The notes beneath the pieces are model-generated. The model saw only the letters and a list, made by a program, of their open reading frames with translations, was not told where the DNA came from and made no database searches. From assembly GCA_013815395.1 (NCBI GenBank), contig JACDGH010000138.1, positions 1 to 7,032 of the forward strand: DNA of 7,032 bases. Direction: 5' to 3'. Positions 1 to 6,309 of this stretch are shown here, in pieces. This DNA comes from Parachlamydiaceae bacterium. GTDB lineage: Bacteria > Chlamydiota > Chlamydiia > Chlamydiales > Parachlamydiaceae. Position 1 is the stretch's first letter. Each line of letters begins with the position of its first letter. The position numbers and the translations under genes are program-made.

Positions 1-1241
1 GGAATAGGTCGACCTTGTAGCAATTGGGTGCTTAGATCTAATAGAATATTAAAAGGGTTATTGTTTACGCCATCCATGCTTACTTGCAATTCTATTGGTC
101 CTTCCGAGAGTCTTAGACGAGGTGGTATTGATCCTTCATTAAGTAGGGGGCACCTTGAGGCTTCTAGGATTTGACAGCTAGGAAGAGGGGGTAATTGTCT
201 TAAGATAAAGCAGGAGGAGCAATCAAGCTCGCGGCATTTAGGTAATGAAGGAATTTCTACCAGTGTCCAACATGAGGCGCAGTTAAGTAACTCACAATCA
301 GGTAGTAATGGAATCTCTTTCACATAAGAATTAGAACAGTCGAAAGCTTGGCAACGAGGTAATTCTGCAGGCATTTTAAAATTAGAAGAGCCAGAGCAAT
401 TGAATATCCGACAACTGGGTAACTCTGTTATTTCTTTAAAACTGCAGTTTTTAGCTATAAATTCCTCGCATTTTGGAAGACGAGGCATATCTTTTAAACC
501 TGTGCAATCTGAGCAATCAAGTGAGGTACAGTGGTTAAGTAATGGCAATTGGGTTACCCAAGGTGAATGTATGATTAACGTCTTGACGTTTATGCACTTA
601 CTTAAAAATCTATTGACTTGCATAGTAGCTAATCCTTGTACACCCCAGTTAGTAAAGGCATCGGTACAATCTAAAAATGTTAAATGGGGTGCAAGGCGCA
701 TCAGTTCTTTACGATCTAGATTAAGTTGACTTAAGGGGACACTGTCGCGATTAATCACTTTAGCCAAAAGAAGAGTGCGTACGTCAGGGTTTGCTATTGC
801 GTTAATTTTTGCCAAATCTTCTGGCAGTCGTAAATTACAAAAATCTAAGGCGGTCGTCTGGAAAGAATGTAAATCAACATGTTCTTTAGAAAATTTTTCA
901 GTAAATGAATTTAGTTTTTCGGGGCTTTCATCCTTAAAGAGCTCAGCAATTTTGGTAATAGAAGTGATAGAGGATTCGAAGGATTGGTAGAGATCTCCAT
1001 CCACTTTTGTAAGGCGCTGGCTGAGCAATTCATAGGTATTGCCTTGTTCGGGATGGATAATAAGATCTCCTATAAGTTGTTCTGATTTATTTAAAAACAG
1101 ATCACCCAGTTGTCGTCTGACAGACTCTTTATTATCAACGGTAATGTTATTTGTAAGTCTTTCTAAAAATTTAAAGTCTTGAGATGGCTCTTTAGATGAT
1201 TCAAACGGGTTGAACATGCTTATTGTGTTAACTATATTCAT
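1..1241 (-). CDS. Cysteine-rich short-LRR protein, 3' end beyond the left edge
   Basis: The minus frame runs open from ATG at 1241 to the left edge (413 codons, no stop), so the protein is truncated by the window. The start is supported by GGAGG at 1251-1247, five bases upstream; a second in-frame ATG at 1217 has weaker support. Residues 1 to about 180 are mostly hydrophilic and probably helical, with no signal peptide or membrane segment and no similarity I can see to the N-termini of the plus-strand LRR genes. Residues 234-371 form about seven repeats of 19-21 residues with the pattern LPxCxxLxCSxCxxLxxIPx (for example 313-332 and 333-352). The length and the LP start resemble the 20-residue LRRs of YopM/IpaH/SspH effectors, but cysteines occupy two or three fixed columns. 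Residues 372-413 leave the repeat pattern. Expected role: protein binding, possibly a host-directed effector. Any C-terminal catalytic domain would lie outside the window. The LRR assignment is firm; the effector role is inferred. Confidence 0.9.
   Translation of the reverse strand, partial: MNIVNTISMFNPFESSKEPSQDFKFLERLTNNITVDNKESVRRQLGDLFLNKSEQLIGDLIIHPEQGNTYELLSQRLTKVDGDLYQSFESSITSITKIAELFKDESPEKLNSFTEKFSKEHVDLHSFQTTALDFCNLRLPEDLAKINAIANPDVRTLLLAKVINRDSVPLSQLNLDRKELMRLAPHLTFLDCTDAFTNWGVQGLATMQVNRFLSKCINVKTLIIHSPWVTQLPLLNHCTSLDCSDCTGLKDMPRLPKCEEFIAKNCSFKEITELPSCRIFNCSGSSNFKMPAELPRCQAFDCSNSYVKEIPLLPDCELLNCASCWTLVEIPSLPKCRELDCSSCFILRQLPPLPSCQILEASRCPLLNEGSIPPRLRLSEGPIELQVSMDGVNNNPFNILLDLSTQLLQGRPI
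129..542 (-). repeat. Coding array of seven cysteine-rich LRR units
   Basis: This segment of the minus-strand gene encodes residues 234-371 as seven consecutive units of 21, 19, 20, 19, 20, 20 and 19 residues. Each begins with a leucine, six of them as LPxC (LPKC, LPSC, LPRC, LPDC, LPKC, LPSC), and the centre is usually L/F-x-C-S/A-x-C. The repetition shows in the DNA as recurring minus-strand motifs such as TTGATTGCTC (Leu-Asp-Cys-Ser). The units are diverged rather than identical, so this is an old protein repeat and not a recent tandem DNA expansion. Confidence 0.8.
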
Positions 1242-1459
1242 AAATCCCTCCAATATCATTATTTGATCATATTTTATTATGATATAATTATATATTGCAT
1301 TAGATTTTTTTGTATTTAAAAATTTATACATTATACATTACTTAGCTGAACTTAATTAATAATTGCAAATAAAATAAATAAACAATTAAACTGAAAGATA
1401 AGAGCTTTTTTTTACGTTTCATTTGTTGATTAGTATGGTTAATTTGTTAAGGAAGTGTT
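1242..1459. promoter_or_regulatory. AT-rich divergent intergenic region with probable promoters
   Basis: This 218-bp gap separates divergently read LRR genes and is extremely AT-rich, so promoters for both directions are expected here. At 1282-1293 lies a perfect 12-bp palindrome, ATATAATTATAT, which places a consensus TATAAT on each strand (plus 1283-1288, minus 1292-1287). Neither has a good -35 at standard spacing. Another plus-strand candidate is TTGTAT (1310-1315), 16 bp, TATACA (1332-1337). A 7-bp inverted repeat, ATATCAT (1253-1259) and ATGATAT (1279-1285), sits next to the palindrome and could be an operator. In sequence this AT-rich such motifs arise easily by chance, so the individual sites are weak calls. 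No ORF or RNA gene is seen. Confidence 0.4.
1416..1459 (+). repeat. Leader repeat, copy upstream of paralogue A
   Basis: The 44 bases before paralogue A are homologous to the 50 bases before paralogue C (4679-4728). Both start with GTTTCA, differ by one 6-base indel, then match at about 31 of 38 positions. The last 21 bases (1439-1459), including the ribosome binding site AAGGA, are also shared with paralogue B (2993-3013). The duplicated unit therefore included the 5' leader. Confidence 0.7.
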
Positions 1460-2983
1460 ATGGATCCAATAGAATTTCATAAAAAATTAAATTTTTATTC
1501 AGAAGCCGACGATCCCCAGGATCTAGCCACCAGGATTTTTGGGGAAACTCAGCCGGATATAGTTGCTGACAGTGCAGTGGCAGTGAAAGTTATTAAAGCA
1601 GTCGAACAATTTTTAAGTGATCATGCAAAGCAAATTTCTCTATATGATTTACCTGCATTACATGAACTTCAATATAATGTGGAGAGATTGTCAATTTGGA
1701 CAAAAGGTGCTTTGGAAAAAGAGGATTACAAATATCTAAGAACTTTAGAAAAAACTTTGACCGCTTCCCTCAAATTAACGAAAAACAATGCAGATCTTGC
1801 AATCAATCCTGATTCTGAAATCTCGTTAGAGGATATACTATCAGTCGCCGACGAATATCATTCAATTTCAGAGCTGATTAAGCTTTGTCTGATAGGAAAA
1901 GATGTTTCATCGGATTTATTCATGAAAGCTATCAATGGGGCTAACGAATCTGAGGTTATTGAGTTCATAAATGAAGTTGATCACAGGCGAGAATCGGATC
2001 CTCACATTTTTAAAGACATGATTAACTTATTTTTTCAATATGCTACAGGAAAAATACAAGCTAATTTTTTTTCCATAATTGAATCTGAAGAATTTCTAAC
2101 CGATATCATTTCCGCTTTACCTACGAGCATGGTCTCTCTTAATCTAAGTGAATGTCGATCTCTTAGAGACCATCATGTAGAAAACATTGAGAATCGTTTG
2201 ACCTTAAGTAGGTTGGAAATATTATGCTTGAATGAGTGCAGTTTACTCACAAATGCAGCTGTCAGTGCCATTGCACGCAGCCCTTATATGATCAATTTAC
2301 AATCATTATTATTTTTGAATTCGCCTCTCATTAACGATGAAGCTGCTTTGGAAATAGCCAGTAGTGACAACATGGCTAATTTGCAGCATTTATATTTTTC
2401 TATATGCAATCTGACTGATGTTGGAGTTGAGGCTATTGCTTCTAGTCCTCATATGGCTAAACTTAAAACATTATATTTCACTGCTTGTAACTTGACCGAT
2501 GTGGGAGTCATGACACTTGCTACAAGTCCCTATATGAGTAGCATGCAAGGCTTAAATTTTACAGCCTGCAGAGAAATAACTAATGCAGCTGTGATTGCCA
2601 TTTCCAACAGCGCTCATATGACCAATTTGCGAAATTTATATCTTGGCAGGTGCGACTCTTTATCGGATCTGGCAGTTATGTCAATAGCTAATAGTAATAT
2701 TCTGAACCAGTTGGAAGAGTTAGATTTAAGAGATTGTAGCGAATTAACAGATGAGTCAGCTACAGCTATCTCCGAAAGTTCTAATTTGTCAAACTTAAAT
2801 ACGCTGGATTTTTCTGGGTGCGAGCAATTGACTGATCGTGCAGTTCGAGGACTTATCGAAAGCCCCCATTTGCCTAAGTTGCTGAATTTACGGTTTTACA
2901 ATTGCCCTTTAATAACTGAAGAGGCGCTAGCATCTGTAGCCAAGATGAGAAGAGAAAGGATTATAGACTTGGCCAACGAATAG
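1460..2983 (+). CDS. Paralogue A: LRR protein with FBXL/AMN1-like repeats
   Basis: A 507-residue protein starting at ATG 1460, with AAGGA seven bases upstream. Residues 1 to about 223 form a domain shared with the two downstream paralogues (starts MDPIEFHKKLNF; conserved SLYDLPAL at 60-67, WTKGALEKED near 80-89, NADLAINPDSEISL near 110-123, DPHIFK near 180-185); I do not recognise it as a named family. Ten LRRs follow from about residue 224 to 501. They are 28 residues long except repeats 4 (308-334) and 5 (335-361), which have 27. The pattern is LxxLxFxxCxxLTDxAAxAIAxSPxMxN, which resembles the Cys-containing LRRs of eukaryotic FBXL and AMN1 proteins; no F-box is evident. A charged cap (KMRRERI) ends the fold. 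No signal peptide, membrane segment or catalytic motif is seen. The likely role is protein binding, possibly as an effector in a host cell (inference). It is followed after 30 bp by paralogue B, probably on the same transcript. Confidence 0.95.
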   Translation: MDPIEFHKKLNFYSEADDPQDLATRIFGETQPDIVADSAVAVKVIKAVEQFLSDHAKQISLYDLPALHELQYNVERLSIWTKGALEKEDYKYLRTLEKTLTASLKLTKNNADLAINPDSEISLEDILSVADEYHSISELIKLCLIGKDVSSDLFMKAINGANESEVIEFINEVDHRRESDPHIFKDMINLFFQYATGKIQANFFSIIESEEFLTDIISALPTSMVSLNLSECRSLRDHHVENIENRLTLSRLEILCLNECSLLTNAAVSAIARSPYMINLQSLLFLNSPLINDEAALEIASSDNMANLQHLYFSICNLTDVGVEAIASSPHMAKLKTLYFTACNLTDVGVMTLATSPYMSSMQGLNFTACREITNAAVIAISNSAHMTNLRNLYLGRCDSLSDLAVMSIANSNILNQLEELDLRDCSELTDESATAISESSNLSNLNTLDFSGCEQLTDRAVRGLIESPHLPKLLNLRFYNCPLITEEALASVAKMRRERIIDLANE

Positions 2984-3013
2984 ATACTAAAATTAATTTG
3001 TAAAGGAAATGTT
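2984..3013 (+). other. 30-bp A-B junction carrying the B ribosome binding site
   Basis: The gap holds ACTAAAATT (2987-2995), which matches the 3' flank after B (4541-4549), running straight into the shared leader TTAATTTGTAAAGG (2993-3006). AAAGGA sits just before ATG 3014. There is no room for a terminator plus promoter, so A and B are probably co-transcribed. The structure looks like a tandem-duplication junction, or a later deletion that joined the end of one unit to the leader of the next. Confidence 0.6.
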
Positions 3014-4534
3014 ATGGATCCAATAGAATTTCACAAAAAATTAAATTTTTATTCACAAGCCGACGATCCCCAAGATTTAGCCACAAAAATTTTTGGGGCA
3101 CCACAGCAGGATATAGTAGTTTATAGTGCAGTGGCTGTAAAAGTAATGAAGGCTATCGAACAATTTTTAAGTGAAAATGCAAAGCAAATTTCTCTGTACG
3201 ATTTACCTGCTTTACGTGAACTTCAACATAATGTGGAGAGATTGTCAATTTGGACAAAAGGTGCATTGGAAAAAGAGGATTACAAATATCTAAGAACTTT
3301 AGAAAAAACTTTGGCAGCTTCCATCAAATTAACGAAAAATAATGCAGATCTTGCAATTAATCCTGATTCTGAAATTTCATTAGACGATATACTTTCTGTA
3401 GCAGACGAATATCATTCCTTTTTGGATCTTATTAAGCTTTGCATGATAGGAAAATATATTTCTCCCGCTTTATTAAAAAAAACTGCTGCTAGGATAAATG
3501 AAACAGGTATGCGTGAGTTTATTAACGAAGCAGATATGAGGCGAGAATCGGATCCTCACATTTTCAAAGAAATTATGCGATTATTCTTTCTTCATGCTCC
3601 TCTCTATAAACAAGCCTATTTTTTTTCTTTAGTTAACAATGAAACCTTCCTAGAGGACATAATTTCCGCATTGCCAAGAGATATAACGCAATTAGACTTA
3701 GGCGAATGCCCAAGCCTTAGAGACCAACATATAGAAAATATGGTTAGCAGATTGAACAATTTGCAATCATTAAATTTGACGGGATGTAATTTGCTTACGG
3801 ATGCAACAGCTGTAGCAATTGCACGCAGTCCTAACATGATCAATTTGCAAGAATTGCATTTTCATCTTTCCCCTCTCCTAAGCGATGCATCTGCATGGGC
3901 AATCGCCGAGAGCGTTAATATGGCTAATTTAAAGACTTTAATATTTTCATGCATTAACATGACCGATATAGCAGCTTTAGCAATTGCTTATAGTCCACAT
4001 ATGACTAAATTGCAAAGTTTAAGCTTTTCAGGCTCTCCCTCTGTGACCGATGAGGGAGCTATCGCAATTGCTACAAGCCCCAACATGAGCAACATGCAAA
4101 GCTTATGTTTTGCTGGATGCAGAGAACTGTCTAATGCGGCTGTAATTGCTATTTCCAATAGTATTTATATGGCCAATTTGCGAATTTTATATCTTAACGG
4201 TTGCGAATCTCTAACTGATATAGCAGCAATCTCAATAGCCAGTAGTGCACATTTGAACCACTTGCAAGAATTGAATGTAATGCGTTGCGCCGAACTCACA
4301 GATGAAGCAGCGAGGGCTTTCTCTGAAAGCCTCAATTTGCAAAACTTAAAAACGCTTTGTTTTTCGGGTTGTACTCGCTTGACTGATACAACTATTCTTT
4401 GGTTAATCGAAAGTCCCCATTTGCCTAATTTGCTGAATTTAAATTTCTGGGGTTGCGACTTAATAACTCCTGAAGCTCTTGAATCCCTAAAAAAGAGTCG
4501 AAGGGAGAGGTTGGCAGCGCTAGCTGACAAATAG
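3014..4534 (+). CDS. Paralogue B: LRR protein with FBXL/AMN1-like repeats
   Basis: A 506-residue protein from ATG 3014, preceded by AAAGGA at a suitable distance. By eye its first 135 residues are close to 88% identical to paralogue A, then similarity drops: residues about 150-175 are nearly unalignable until the conserved RRESDPHIFK near 176-185. The LRR array is two residues out of phase with A because the end of repeat 1 is shorter. Repeats 2-10 run from residue 250 to 500. Repeat 4 (306-332) has 27 residues and repeat 5 (333-360) has 28, unlike A, where both have 27. LRR units match A at only about 55-65%, including many positions expected on the exposed concave face. The end (KKSRRERLAALADK) is a charged helical cap. 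It has no promoter of its own in the 30 bp before it, so expression probably depends on A. Its product probably has the same general role as A with a different binding surface (inference). Confidence 0.95.
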   Translation: MDPIEFHKKLNFYSQADDPQDLATKIFGAPQQDIVVYSAVAVKVMKAIEQFLSENAKQISLYDLPALRELQHNVERLSIWTKGALEKEDYKYLRTLEKTLAASIKLTKNNADLAINPDSEISLDDILSVADEYHSFLDLIKLCMIGKYISPALLKKTAARINETGMREFINEADMRRESDPHIFKEIMRLFFLHAPLYKQAYFFSLVNNETFLEDIISALPRDITQLDLGECPSLRDQHIENMVSRLNNLQSLNLTGCNLLTDATAVAIARSPNMINLQELHFHLSPLLSDASAWAIAESVNMANLKTLIFSCINMTDIAALAIAYSPHMTKLQSLSFSGSPSVTDEGAIAIATSPNMSNMQSLCFAGCRELSNAAVIAISNSIYMANLRILYLNGCESLTDIAAISIASSAHLNHLQELNVMRCAELTDEAARAFSESLNLQNLKTLCFSGCTRLTDTTILWLIESPHLPNLLNLNFWGCDLITPEALESLKKSRRERLAALADK

Positions 4535-4592
4535 GTGAACACTAAAATTTTTACTATTTTCTAGTTGAAAATTCCTCTATTTCACATTTTTT
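4535..4592 (+). repeat. 3' flank repeat after paralogue B
   Basis: The bases after the B stop codon match those after the C stop codon (6244-6299): both contain GAACAC, ACTATTTT, TAGTTGAAA and TTTCA followed by a T run, in the same order. The duplicated unit that produced these genes therefore extended past the coding region. Homology ends at the T run, where the two copies continue into different arrangements of the GC-rich element. Confidence 0.65.
4566..4592 (+). terminator. Weak AT-rich terminator candidate after paralogue B
   Basis: TGAAA (4566-4570) can pair with TTTCA (4580-4584) around a 9-base loop, followed by six T residues (4587-4592). The stem is short and AT-rich, so it would be inefficient if intrinsic. 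The same arrangement is kept after paralogue C with a better stem, which gives it some support. Confidence 0.35.
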
Positions 4593-4622
4593 GTCAGCCT
4601 CGTATGTTTCGCAAATGCGGCT
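4592..4622 (-). repeat. Partial, opposite-oriented relative of the 6310-6389 palindrome
   Basis: The minus strand reads AGCCGCA (4622-4616), 13 unmatched bases, then CGAGGCTGACA (4602-4592). The plus strand at 6311-6332 reads AGCCGCA, four bases, then the same 11-mer CGAGGCTGACA (6322-6332). This looks like one arm of the element, diverged and in the opposite orientation, in the equivalent place downstream of B. No second arm is found nearby. Confidence 0.5.
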
Positions 4623-4640
4623 TTGCTAAATTCTAAAAAA

Positions 4641-4660
4641 TAATTGGAAATTTTCAATTA
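4641..4660. promoter_or_regulatory. 20-bp near-perfect palindrome upstream of paralogue C
   Basis: Positions 4641-4660 read TAATTGGAAATTTTCAATTA, self-complementary except for one G-T pair. The palindrome lies 68 bp before the C start codon and just upstream of a possible -10 (TATAGT, 4673-4678). TTTTCA (4651-4656), inside the palindrome, would serve as a poor -35 at 16-bp spacing. It could be an operator overlapping a promoter or a chance AT-rich palindrome. There is no similar site upstream of A. Confidence 0.3.
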
Positions 4661-4678
4661 GAAAATGTTTTATATAGT

Positions 4679-4728
4679 GTTTCAAAATCATTCGTTAATT
4701 ATTATAGTTAATTAGTAAAGGAAATGTT
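4679..4728 (+). repeat. Leader repeat, copy upstream of paralogue C
   Basis: This is homologous to 1416-1459 before paralogue A, with a 6-base insertion (AAATCA) after the shared GTTTCA. It ends in AAAGGA six bases before ATG 4729, identical in this part to the B leader. Conservation in A and C, with loss of the upstream half in B, fits B being read from the A promoter and C being independently transcribed. Confidence 0.65.
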
Positions 4729-6243
4729 ATGAATTCAATAGAATTTCATGAAAAATTAAATTTTTATTCACAAGCCGACGACCCTCAAGATCTAGCCATT
4801 AGAATTTTTGGGGCACCCCAGCAGAATATTGTAGCTGATAATGCAGTGGCTGTAAAAGTTTTTAAAACGGTCGAACAATTTTTAAGTGATCATGCAAAGC
4901 AAATTTCTCTATATGATTTACCTGCCTTATGTGAACTTCAACATACCGTGGAGAGATTGTCAGTTTGGACAAAAGGAGCTTTGGAAAAAGAAGATCACGA
5001 ATATCTAAGAACTTTAGAAAAAACTTTGGCTGCTTCCATTAAATTAACGCAAAATAATGCAGATCTTGCAATTAATCCCGATTCTGAAATCTCTTTAGAA
5101 GATATACTCTCAGTCGCGGATGAATATCATTCATTTCCAGATCTCATCAAGCTTTGTATTGTAGGAAAAGATGTTTTGCCAGATGCTTTAAAAAATGCTA
5201 TTGCAACGGCTCGCGAATTGGATTTTACTGATTTTGTCAATGAGGTAACTAGGCGGCGAGAATTTGATCCTCATATTTTCAAAGAAATGATTCGCTTGTT
5301 TTTTAAGCATGCTATTCCAACTAAGCATGCGTATTTTTTTTCTTTCGTTAAAATTGAAAACTTGCTTACAGATATTATTTCTGCAATGCCAAAGGATATA
5401 ACCCATCTTGATCTTAATAGATGCCCATGCCCTAGAGACGAACATGTCGATAATATTGTAAGACGATTGAATAATTTAAAATCATTACATTTGAGAAATT
5501 GTAGCTTTCTCACAGATGTAGCAATAACGACAATTGCGCTCAGTCCAAACATGGCTAATTTGCAAGAGTTACATTTTGATTTATCCCCTCTCCTTTCTGA
5601 CGCTGCAGCTTTGGTAATAGCGGAAAGCCCCTGCATGGCTAATTTGCGAATTTTAAGTTTTTCTGGATGTAGAAATATAACAGATGTAGCATTCAGAGCA
5701 ATTGCTACAAGTCCACATATGGCTAAATTGCAAAGCTTAAATTTTTCTAATTCTCATGGATCTAATGCGGGTATTAGGGCACTGACTACAAGTCCTTTCA
5801 TGAGCAACATGAAAAAACTATATTTTACTGCATGCGCAGAAATAACTGATGTAGATGTGATTGCGATTTCAAACAGCACTTACATGAAAAATCTGCAAAT
5901 TTTAAATCTAAAGGGGTGCACCTTCCTAACAGATGAAGCAATATTATCAATTGCAGGCAGTGCTAATATGAGCAATTTGGAAGAATTGAATTTATATGCC
6001 TGCAACGAATTAACAGATGAAGCAGCTAGAGCCTTCTCTGAAAGCTCAAATCTGAAAAACTTAAGAACTCTCAATCTTTCGTACTGTACTCGCTTAACCG
6101 ATATAGCTGCTGTAGAGCTAGTCGAAAGTCCTCTTTTGCCAAATTTGTTGAATTTAAATTTATGCGGATGTGAATTAATTACTCCTGAAGCACTGGAAAG
6201 GGTAACAAAGATAACAAGAGAAAGGCTTGCGGCCCGGGAATAG
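4729..6243 (+). CDS. Paralogue C: LRR protein with FBXL/AMN1-like repeats
   Basis: A 504-residue protein from ATG 4729, behind AAAGGA. It starts MNSIEFHEKLNF, against MDPIEFHKKLNF in A and B, and keeps the same N-terminal domain (SLYDLPAL, WTKGALEKED, DPHIFK). Ten LRRs occupy about residues 222-500. Repeat 4 (306-333) has 28 residues and repeat 5 (334-360) has 27, the reverse of B; repeat 5 also lacks the usual Cys and Leu-Thr-Asp. The C-terminal repeats are closer to B (shared LTDEAARAFSES, CTRLTD, CELITPEALE-like ends) than to A, while parts of the N-terminal DNA match A better, so the gene is a mosaic. A 194-bp upstream gap with a leader repeat suggests its own promoter. No signal peptide, membrane segment or enzyme motif is seen. 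Protein binding is the likely role and a host-directed effector is a hypothesis. Confidence 0.95.
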   Translation: MNSIEFHEKLNFYSQADDPQDLAIRIFGAPQQNIVADNAVAVKVFKTVEQFLSDHAKQISLYDLPALCELQHTVERLSVWTKGALEKEDHEYLRTLEKTLAASIKLTQNNADLAINPDSEISLEDILSVADEYHSFPDLIKLCIVGKDVLPDALKNAIATARELDFTDFVNEVTRRREFDPHIFKEMIRLFFKHAIPTKHAYFFSFVKIENLLTDIISAMPKDITHLDLNRCPCPRDEHVDNIVRRLNNLKSLHLRNCSFLTDVAITTIALSPNMANLQELHFDLSPLLSDAAALVIAESPCMANLRILSFSGCRNITDVAFRAIATSPHMAKLQSLNFSNSHGSNAGIRALTTSPFMSNMKKLYFTACAEITDVDVIAISNSTYMKNLQILNLKGCTFLTDEAILSIAGSANMSNLEELNLYACNELTDEAARAFSESSNLKNLRTLNLSYCTRLTDIAAVELVESPLLPNLLNLNLCGCELITPEALERVTKITRERLAARE

Positions 6244-6299
6244 GGGAACACAAATGTTGTACTATTTTTTAGTTGAAATATTTAATTTCATATTTTTTT
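6244..6299 (+). repeat. 3' flank repeat after paralogue C
   Basis: Second copy of the 3' flank found after paralogue B (4535-4592), with GAACAC, ACTATTTT, TAGTTGAAA and TTTCA plus a T run in the same order. Together with the leader repeats it marks the ends of the ancestral duplicated unit. Confidence 0.65.
6274..6299 (+). terminator. AT-rich intrinsic terminator candidate after paralogue C
   Basis: TGAAAT (6274-6279) pairs perfectly with ATTTCA (6285-6290) around a 5-base loop, and seven T residues follow (6293-6299). Position and T run suit termination of paralogue C 31 bp after its stop codon. The stem has few G-C pairs, so efficiency is uncertain. Confidence 0.5.
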
Positions 6300-6309
6300 C
6301 GAGATTAGT

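Noticed and set aside
1..129. NEL-type E3 ligase domain after the short LRRs of the left gene
   Set aside because: Only about 42 residues after the repeats are visible and none shows a catalytic Cys motif of that family; it cannot be called from this window.
400..990. Two plus-strand open frames (400-729 and 775-990)
   Set aside because: They lie opposite the long minus-strand LRR gene, have no ribosome binding sites and no protein-like pattern; they are shadows of it.
1637..1702. Possible F-box in paralogue A (residues about 60-81, SLYDLPAL onward)
   Set aside because: Only a Leu-Pro pair fits; the spacing of hydrophobic residues and the sequence that follows do not match the F-box consensus, despite the FBXL-like repeats.
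1460..6243. CRISPR array or DNA tandem repeat
   Set aside because: The periodicity of about 84 bp is protein LRR periodicity; units are diverged at DNA level and have no constant repeat with unique spacers.
3616..6251. Minus-strand open frames inside paralogues B and C
   Set aside because: They are antisense to LRR coding sequence, recur at equivalent places because the genes are duplicated, and show no independent signals.
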